A DNA stretch of 57,114 bases from assembly GCA_036501845.1 (NCBI GenBank), contig DASXZO010000137.1, positions 1 through 57,114 of the forward strand, in the 5' to 3' direction. The notes beneath the pieces were generated by a model. The model worked only from the letters and a program-made list of their open reading frames with translations. It did no database searches and was not told where the DNA came from. This stretch comes from JBBREP01 sp036501845 (GTDB lineage Bacteria > Actinomycetota > Acidimicrobiia > IMCC26256 > PALSA-610). The translations under genes were made by a program, and so were the position numbers. Shown here piece after piece: positions 51,886-57,114 of this stretch; within the stretch, counting starts at the first letter, position 1, and every line of letters starts with the position of its first letter.

Positions 51886-51901
51886 ATACGCGAACGCGTA
51901 T
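51886..51901. promoter_or_regulatory. Perfect inverted repeat, probable operator
   Basis: ATACGCG-AA-CGCGTAT spans 51886-51901, about 75 bases before the sulfotransferase ATG. A nearly continuous palindrome of this size is typical of a TetR- or GntR-like site. A TAACGT box (51964-51969) sits 6 bases before ATG 51976. Confidence 0.45.
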
Positions 51902-51975
51902 CGTGATGTGCTCCTGGTCACGCGCGTGTGGCGAGAACGCACAGTCGGCGACGCCACCGCCCGTAACGTGAACCC

Positions 51976-52905
51976 ATGACGACCGCGCCCCCAAGCGCCG
52001 ATTCGGAGCGTGCGGGCTCCGAGCGCGCTGCCGACGCCGCCAAGCATGGGCTGAGGACGGCCGGGCGCAGCGCGATCCGGGCCTACGGCATGGCGACCGC
52101 CCAGTGGCGCAGCGCCCCGGATTTCGTGATCATCGGGGCCAAGCGCTGCGGCACTACCTCGCTGTACCGGTATTTGGGCGAGCACCCGCAGGTGGCGCCC
52201 CTGTTCCCGTCGGCGAAGCACCTCCCGCTGATGCGGTCGGACCAAAAGGGTGTGCACTACTTCGAATCGAACTACGCCCGCGGCTCGCGGTGGTACCGCT
52301 CGCATTTCCGCACCGCATGGGCCCGCCGCCGGGCCGGCCAGATCACGGGCGAGGCGTCGCCGTACTACCTGTTCCACCCGCGCGTGCCGCAGCTCGCGGC
52401 GAAGGAGATCCCCGACGCCCGGCTGATCGCGCTGCTGCGCGACCCGGTGGAGCGCACGTACTCGCACTGGAGCGAGCAGCGGCGCAACGGGGTGGAGACG
52501 TTGTCGTTCGAGGATGCGCTGGCGGCCGAGCCCGAGCGCATTGCGGGGGAACGGGAGCGATTGCTCGCCGACCCCGCGGCGGTGTCGTTCCCCTACGAGC
52601 AGCAGTCGTACGCGTTGCAGAGCGAGTACGCCGAGTCGTTCGAGCGCTGGCGCGCGCACTTCCCGCGCGAGCAGATGCTCGTGCTGCGCAGCGAAGACCT
52701 CTACGCCGATCCGCAGGGCACCTACGACCGCGTCACCGCGTTCCTCGGTCTCGCGCCGCATCGACTGGCGAAGCCCGAACCGTGGAACGCAGCCCCGCGT
52801 TCGGCGCTGGCGCCGGCCACGCGCGACGAGCTGATCGCTCGGTTCGCGCCCACCGAGGCGCGCCTGCGCGAGCTCGTCGACCCAGACCTGCGGTGGGAGC
52901 GGTGA
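51976..52905 (+). CDS. Sulfotransferase
   Basis: The family transfers sulfate from PAPS to sugars or other hydroxyls. The 5'-phosphosulfate loop GAKRCGTTSLYRYL (K56, T60-T61) and the 3'-phosphate motif LLRDPVERTYSHW are both present. 309 residues. An Ala/Ser/Glu-rich N-terminus of about 40 residues has no clear signal peptide, so it probably acts in the cytoplasm. Its stop overlaps the kinase-like gene by four bases. Confidence 0.92.
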   Translation: MTTAPPSADSERAGSERAADAAKHGLRTAGRSAIRAYGMATAQWRSAPDFVIIGAKRCGTTSLYRYLGEHPQVAPLFPSAKHLPLMRSDQKGVHYFESNYARGSRWYRSHFRTAWARRRAGQITGEASPYYLFHPRVPQLAAKEIPDARLIALLRDPVERTYSHWSEQRRNGVETLSFEDALAAEPERIAGERERLLADPAAVSFPYEQQSYALQSEYAESFERWRAHFPREQMLVLRSEDLYADPQGTYDRVTAFLGLAPHRLAKPEPWNAAPRSALAPATRDELIARFAPTEARLRELVDPDLRWER

Positions 52906-53810
52906 GCAACACCAGTGCGCTGGGCGGCATGCTCATCGTGCGCTATCCGCCGAACGGGCGCTTGCAGGTGCCGCTCGGCACACGGCGGGGCGCGAGCGCC
53001 GCGGTCGCGACGTCGATGGCGTGCAAGCGTGCGCCGCTCGCGCTGCACCACGGCGCGTCGCTGTACACGTGGCTGTTCGGTGCGCGCGCCCTTCCCGGTC
53101 GGCCCGCGCCCGCCGACGCGGGGCTCGAGCACGCGGAAGAAGTGTTCGCGGCGTGCCGCGACGCCGTAGGTGCATTCGACGCGGTCGCGCTGGTGACGCG
53201 CCGGCAGGAGGAGCGCAGCGGCATGCTCGCCCTGCTCCTGCGCGACGACGAGCCGGTCGCGTTCGTGAAGGCCGCGCCGCAGGGGAGCGGGCACGGGCTC
53301 GAGGTGGAACGCGCGTGTCTTTCGGCCCTCAGCGCGCAGCGCGACGCACCGGTGTTGGTGCCCGCGCCGCTCGGCGGCGGGATGACGGCGAGCAACATCG
53401 CGTGGACGGCGATGCAGCCATTGCCACCTCGTCCGCACCGTCCCGCGTGGCGCGCGCCCGTGTCGACCGTGATCGCATGGCTGCAGGAACATCTGCGTGG
53501 AGCAGTCACGCCGCAGACAGGTACTCCGATCCATTGGCATCCGATGCACGGCGACTTCGCACCGTGGAACCTGCGCCGGGTCTTCCGGGGCCCGATGGTG
53601 CTGTTCGACTTCGAGGACGCGGGTTTCGGCCCACCGGAGGCGGATCGCACCTATTGGAAGGTCACCAGCGCGGTGCTGCGGGGCGATCGCCCATCAAGTG
53701 TGCTCGATGGTGAGTCGAGGGATTACTGGCGCACGGTGGTGGCTGCGCGCCTCGAACGCGCCGTCGACCCCGATCTCGATCAGCGGCTCCTCGCCGCATT
53801 CACGCCGTGA
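52902..53810 (+). CDS. APH/choline-kinase-like phosphotransferase
   Basis: A 302-residue kinase-fold protein. The likely ATP-binding Lys is K123 (VAFVKAAPQG). The catalytic loop HGDFAPWNLRR (H216, D218, N223) and the metal-binding DFED (236-239) are intact. Its position between two sulfotransferase genes suggests the substrate is a glycan or small alcohol linked to the surface polymer, not an antibiotic. GTG 52902 overlaps the upstream stop. Confidence 0.8.
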   Translation: MSNTSALGGMLIVRYPPNGRLQVPLGTRRGASAAVATSMACKRAPLALHHGASLYTWLFGARALPGRPAPADAGLEHAEEVFAACRDAVGAFDAVALVTRRQEERSGMLALLLRDDEPVAFVKAAPQGSGHGLEVERACLSALSAQRDAPVLVPAPLGGGMTASNIAWTAMQPLPPRPHRPAWRAPVSTVIAWLQEHLRGAVTPQTGTPIHWHPMHGDFAPWNLRRVFRGPMVLFDFEDAGFGPPEADRTYWKVTSAVLRGDRPSSVLDGESRDYWRTVVAARLERAVDPDLDQRLLAAFTP

Positions 53811-53835
53811 AACCCGTTGTCGAAAGGATGCGCTG

Positions 53836-54852
53836 ATGGTGGCCGAGTCGGCATCGCACGACGGATACGTTGACTCGATGCTGGACGGGGAGCGCGTGCG
53901 CGTGCTGTTCATCTCGGGCTTCGGGCGCAGCGGCAGCACGATTCTCGGCCAGGTGCTCGACGGGGTTCCGGGCATCGTGCACGTGGGCGAGCTCAACTTC
54001 TTGTGGGACCACAACGTGCTGAAGAACCGGGAATGCGGCTGCGGCCTGCCGTTCTCGGAGTGCCCGTTCTGGCAAGACGTGATGGGGCGGGCGTTCGGCG
54101 GGAGCGACGGAGTGGACGCGCTCGAGATGGTGCGCTTGCAGCAACTCGGGACGCGCACGCGGCACGCGGTCGAGATGCTCGCCCCGCCCAGCCGCGCGCG
54201 GCTCTTGAAGCGCATGCGCCCGCTGATGGAAGCGAACGAGCAGCTCTACCGCGCCATCCGCGAAGTGTCGGGCGCGGAAGTCGTGGTCGACTCGTCGAAG
54301 CTGCCGCCGTATGGCTTCGTGCAGAGCCAGTCGGCCGGCGTCGATCTCCGTTGCGTGCACCTCGTGCGCGACCCGCGTGCCGCGGCCTACTCGTGGAGCC
54401 GCCGGTCGAGCAAGACCGCCGACGACGGCAGCGCAACCGGCCCCGCGGGCTGGTTGCCCGAGGTGGGTCCGGCGCACAGCGCGATCACGTGGACGATCTG
54501 GAACGTGCTCACCGAGCTGCTGTGGCGCAACGACCGCGAGCGCTATCTACGGATCCGCTACGAGGACTTCGTAGCCGAGCCGCGCGTCTGGTCGCAACGA
54601 GTGGTGGAGCTCGCGGGTTTGCCGCACGCGGCGCTGCCCTTCGTCGACGACCGCACGATCGAAGTGGGAGTCGCGCACACCGCGGCGGGCAACCCGAATC
54701 GTTTCAATCGCGGCGCGGTATCGATTCGCAGCGACGACGAGTGGCGCCGACGCTTCCCGCGCCGCGATCAGCTCGGCGTGGTGGGCCTCACACTGCCGAT
54801 GTTCGCCCGCTATCACTACTCGTGGGGGACTGGTCGGCCCACGCCAACGTGA
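53836..54852 (+). CDS. Sulfotransferase-family protein
   Basis: 338 residues with the PAPS 5'-loop ISGFGRSGSTILGQVLD and the 3'-phosphate motif HLVRDPRAAAYSWSRRS. NRECGCGLPFSECPFW is a Cys-rich insert between them. It differs from the first sulfotransferase, so the two probably modify different positions. A GAAAGGATG stretch precedes ATG 53836, 26 bases after the kinase stop. The last 65 bases overlap the convergent PAP2 gene. Confidence 0.88.
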   Translation: MVAESASHDGYVDSMLDGERVRVLFISGFGRSGSTILGQVLDGVPGIVHVGELNFLWDHNVLKNRECGCGLPFSECPFWQDVMGRAFGGSDGVDALEMVRLQQLGTRTRHAVEMLAPPSRARLLKRMRPLMEANEQLYRAIREVSGAEVVVDSSKLPPYGFVQSQSAGVDLRCVHLVRDPRAAAYSWSRRSSKTADDGSATGPAGWLPEVGPAHSAITWTIWNVLTELLWRNDRERYLRIRYEDFVAEPRVWSQRVVELAGLPHAALPFVDDRTIEVGVAHTAAGNPNRFNRGAVSIRSDDEWRRRFPRRDQLGVVGLTLPMFARYHYSWGTGRPTPT

Positions 54853-55711
54853 CCGGCGCGAGCATCTCGTAGGCCGCGATCCCCACTGCAACGACGATCG
54901 CCAGCGCGACGATCACCGCGCCGTACAAGGTGTGATTGATCACCGTCTGCGCCGGCAGGTTCTGCACACCACTCGGTTCGCTGTGGAACGACACCGAACC
55001 GATCGCGCCGCCGATCACCGCGAGCGTCGCCGCGCCGACAAGTGCTGCGTGTGAAGCGCGGCTCCAACGGTGGCGCGCCGGCATCGTCCACGCGGCGATG
55101 CATCCCGCCCATGCGAGTGCGAGCAACGGCGCCGCGAACACGTCGGACGGCCGGTGCATGCCGCTCGTGATCACGAGCGTGACCGAGGCCATCAATGTGA
55201 ACGTCGCGAGCAGTGTGACCCACCGTCGAGCGGCCCATGGCGCGAGCAGCACCATCGTCAACAAGCAACCCGCAGTGATCGACACGTGCCCGCTGGGGAA
55301 GCTCGCGGAGCCGATCCAGGGCGGCGTGGGGTGCAAGTGGTGGCGGGGCAGGGTCTGCTTGCCGAGCTCCGCGAGCAGCCAAGGTGGGAGCACGGCGAAC
55401 GCCGTCCACGCGAATGACAACACGCCGCGCCGCGCCCATGCCGCGTGCGCGGCGACCACCATCACCACCGACACGACGATTCCGAACGAGGCGAGCGTCT
55501 CGTAGCGGCGGTAGTGGATCTGTTTCGTGACCGCGTAGAGCTTGGCGGCATCGTCGAAGCGCTGCCCGACGGTGGTCTCGACGAAAGCGAGATAGATCAC
55601 GATGACGGCGGCGATCCCGAGTGCCGCGCGCGCTGCGATCAGGCGGGCCCGACTGCTCCCCGCATCGCGTGTTGTGTCGGCCTCCTCACGAGGCGGCGCG
55701 CTCGACGTCAC
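54788..55711 (-). CDS. PAP2-family membrane phosphatase
   Basis: A 307-residue protein with six hydrophobic segments and the three PAP2 motifs: KQTLPRHHLHP, FPSGHVS and SGMHRPSD. Related enzymes recycle undecaprenyl pyrophosphate, or remove phosphate from lipids. Near a lipid-carrier-based polysaccharide cluster, carrier recycling is likely but not shown. GTG 55711 follows TACGCT by 7 bases. Its 3' end overlaps the sulfotransferase gene on the other strand by 65 bases. Confidence 0.9.
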   Translation of the reverse strand: MTSSAPPREEADTTRDAGSSRARLIAARAALGIAAVIVIYLAFVETTVGQRFDDAAKLYAVTKQIHYRRYETLASFGIVVSVVMVVAAHAAWARRGVLSFAWTAFAVLPPWLLAELGKQTLPRHHLHPTPPWIGSASFPSGHVSITAGCLLTMVLLAPWAARRWVTLLATFTLMASVTLVITSGMHRPSDVFAAPLLALAWAGCIAAWTMPARHRWSRASHAALVGAATLAVIGGAIGSVSFHSEPSGVQNLPAQTVINHTLYGAVIVALAIVVAVGIAAYEMLAPVTLAWADQSPTSSDSGRTSAV

Positions 55712-55738
55712 CGCGCTCAGCGTAAACGGTGGCCACGC

Positions 55739-55960
55739 TCACGACGCGACGCGCAGGGCTCCTTCGTCGTGGGCTTCCACACGCCGGATCGAAGCGATCC
55801 GGTCAGTGCGAATGCTCGCAATGCGCACCGCCCATGCCGAAAGGCGTGCATGCGCGCCGTCAGCTGCGAAGAACGTGGTGAGCGGACCCTCGAGCTCGTA
55901 GGAGTCGGCACCGTCGATCTGCTCGACCGTGCCGTCGATGGTCGTGATCGCGAACGTCAT
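55739..55960 (-). CDS. Small hypothetical protein
   Basis: The 73-residue product starts MTFAITTIDGTVEQIDGADSYELEGPLTTFFAADGAHARLSAWAVRIASI and ends in a basic, Arg-rich stretch. It looks like a compact beta protein. A weak TACAAC box lies 6 bases upstream of ATG 55960. No family is recognised. Confidence 0.5.
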   Translation of the reverse strand: MTFAITTIDGTVEQIDGADSYELEGPLTTFFAADGAHARLSAWAVRIASIRTDRIASIRRVEAHDEGALRVAS

Positions 55961-56045
55961 GCATTCGTTGTACGACGCGCGGGCTGTGGTCGACAAGCGC
56001 GCAAACCTGGGGATTACCTGTCGACGAAGAGGGGAGTGCTGTGGA

Positions 56046-56885
56046 TCAGCGCGCAATCGTGCCGAGGAAGTCGACCAGCACTTCGTTCCATGCGTCGGCG
56101 CGTTCGAAATAAGGGGAGTGACCGGCGCCGTCGATCACCTCGAAGCGCGCGCCGATGCGTTCCGCCGACTCGCGCACGAGCGCGGCGGGGAAGAGCGGAT
56201 CGTTCGACGCGGTAATCCAGAGCTTCGGCATCGGGAGCGCGCGCATGGCGTCGTGGGCGATCGGATCGCGGCCGAGCGAGCCGACGACGAGATGCATCGG
56301 TGGGGTGTGGAACGTGTTCAGTTGTTGGTAGAGAAAGGCAAGTGCCGGATCGCGTTCACGCAGCGTGTCGTCGAGTGCGGGATGCGCACCGACTTCGCTG
56401 CCGTCGCCGCCTGCGTCGGCGGTGAGCGTGGCGAAGTGCGCGCGCAAACCGTCGGTCCAGAGGCCGCCGACGGTGTTGGCGAGCACCAGCGCCTTGGTGC
56501 GCTCGGGAACGGCCATCGCGAACCCGCCGGCCCACCAGCCGCCCATCGACTGCCCGACGATCACCGCCTCGTCGACACCCGCGGCGTCGAGCACACGTGT
56601 GAGATCGCGCACCGATGCCGGAACGTCGAGCACGTCGGTGGCGCAGGTGGAACAGCCGAAGCCGCGCGTGTCCCACGTGACGACGCGATAGCCGGCCGCC
56701 GTGAGCACCGGAACCTGTTGGAACCACGCTGCGTGCGAACCACCGGCGCCGTGGCCGAGCACGACGGTCGTGGCACCCTCGTCGCCGCTCACCTCGTAGT
56801 AGATCGACTCGCCGTCGGACTCGACCCGCCCGGGGGACCACCGCACACCCATGGGCCCAGGACCGCACATGGGGTCGGTTGACAT
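56046..56885 (-). CDS. Alpha/beta hydrolase
   Basis: A 279-residue hydrolase. VVLGHGAGGSHAAWFQQVPVLTAAGYRVVTWDTRGFG gives the oxyanion region, GQSMGGWWAG the nucleophilic Ser, SNDPLFP the probable acid residue, and GAGHSPYFERADAWNEVLVDFL the catalytic His. It could be an esterase, a ring-cleavage hydrolase or a haloperoxidase relative. ATG 56885 was chosen; ATG 56894 is in frame. Confidence 0.9.
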   Translation of the reverse strand: MSTDPMCGPGPMGVRWSPGRVESDGESIYYEVSGDEGATTVVLGHGAGGSHAAWFQQVPVLTAAGYRVVTWDTRGFGCSTCATDVLDVPASVRDLTRVLDAAGVDEAVIVGQSMGGWWAGGFAMAVPERTKALVLANTVGGLWTDGLRAHFATLTADAGGDGSEVGAHPALDDTLRERDPALAFLYQQLNTFHTPPMHLVVGSLGRDPIAHDAMRALPMPKLWITASNDPLFPAALVRESAERIGARFEVIDGAGHSPYFERADAWNEVLVDFLGTIAR

Positions 56886-56936
56886 AACGTGCATTATCGG
56901 CGGTCCAGGGGAGCGGGAGCACCGCCGCCAAACCCA

Positions 56937-56983
56937 TTCTCGGTGCATGCGGGCGTGATTATCGACGGCGTATGCACCGAGAA
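56937..56983. repeat. 12-bp inverted repeat with 23-bp spacer
   Basis: TTCTCGGTGCAT (56937-56948) and ATGCACCGAGAA (56972-56983) are perfect partners. They lie 52 bp upstream of the hydrolase start. No gene is supported from 56984 to the window end (57114). Confidence 0.7.
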
Positions 56984-57114
56984 CGCTTCGCTGGGTCCGC
57001 ACACAGCGTTTTGTGCGCGATCAATCGCCCTGTGCACGACTGTTCCGCGACAAAACCGCGCTGAGCGCACTCGTGATGTCAACGGCTCGCCGCGAACTTC
57101 TTCATCGCTAGCAG

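Noticed and set aside
52902..53810. Aminoglycoside resistance gene
   Set aside because: The kinase fold is real, but the operon with two sulfotransferases points to a glycan or metabolite substrate. Nothing indicates antibiotic specificity.

Overview
This is a high-GC actinobacterial chromosome segment, most likely from the class Acidimicrobiia or a close relative. Lineage was inferred, not searched. The evidence is GC-rich third codon positions, GTG/TTG starts with 4-bp stop/start overlaps, a luciferase-like (F420-type) monooxygenase, and two gene blocks in mycobacterial order: scpA-scpB-rluB-cmk-der, and pgsA-gcvH-garA-ftsR-DUF151-MerR.

Layout. 1-2423: envelope or secreted genes, one apparently decayed, plus trpS. 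2536-13679: a housekeeping block with scpAB, rluB, aroH, aroA, cmk, plsC, convergent ispH, a PDZ/radical-SAM DUF512 protein, der, an SDR and a luciferase-like oxidoreductase. 13807-21268: a zinc-ribbon membrane peptide, tRNA-Pro(GGG), an IS110-family element with a possible bridge RNA region, then lipoprotein, membrane and glycosyltransferase-39 genes and a structured intergenic stretch (20674-20995). 21281-32656: a secreted clan GH-A hydrolase, YcaQ, a MoxR-VWA-XdhC module with XdhC split in two, an atypical SDR, an acyl-CoA synthetase and a gamma-glutamyltransferase. 32697-38601: the pgsA/gcvH/garA/MerR/DUF151 block ending in gcvT. 38621-55711: an exopolysaccharide region with polymerase/ligase, flippase, Wzz/BY-kinase-like protein, five glycosyl or sugar-phosphate transferases, an epimerase, a secreted beta-helix protein and a sulfotransferase-kinase-sulfotransferase operon beside a PAP2 phosphatase. 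55739-57114: a small protein, an alpha/beta hydrolase and an unexplained inverted repeat.

The most notable patterns are not single genes. (1) About twenty genes have a TANNNT box 6-9 nt before the start codon, the signature of leaderless mRNAs, and at two divergent pairs the opposing -10 boxes share one TA step. (2) Two convergent gene pairs 22 kb apart share one long hairpin sequence. (3) Two operon junctions carry related mini-ORFs (MSPxGRE...ERGWT) overlapping both neighbours, one enlarged by an 82-bp tandem duplication. (4) The IS110 element has 9-bp direct repeats and a hairpin-rich leader. (5) Several enzymes lack the family's key residues: a BY-kinase-like protein with Ser for the Walker A Lys, an SDR without Tyr/Lys, and an epimerase with Phe for Tyr.
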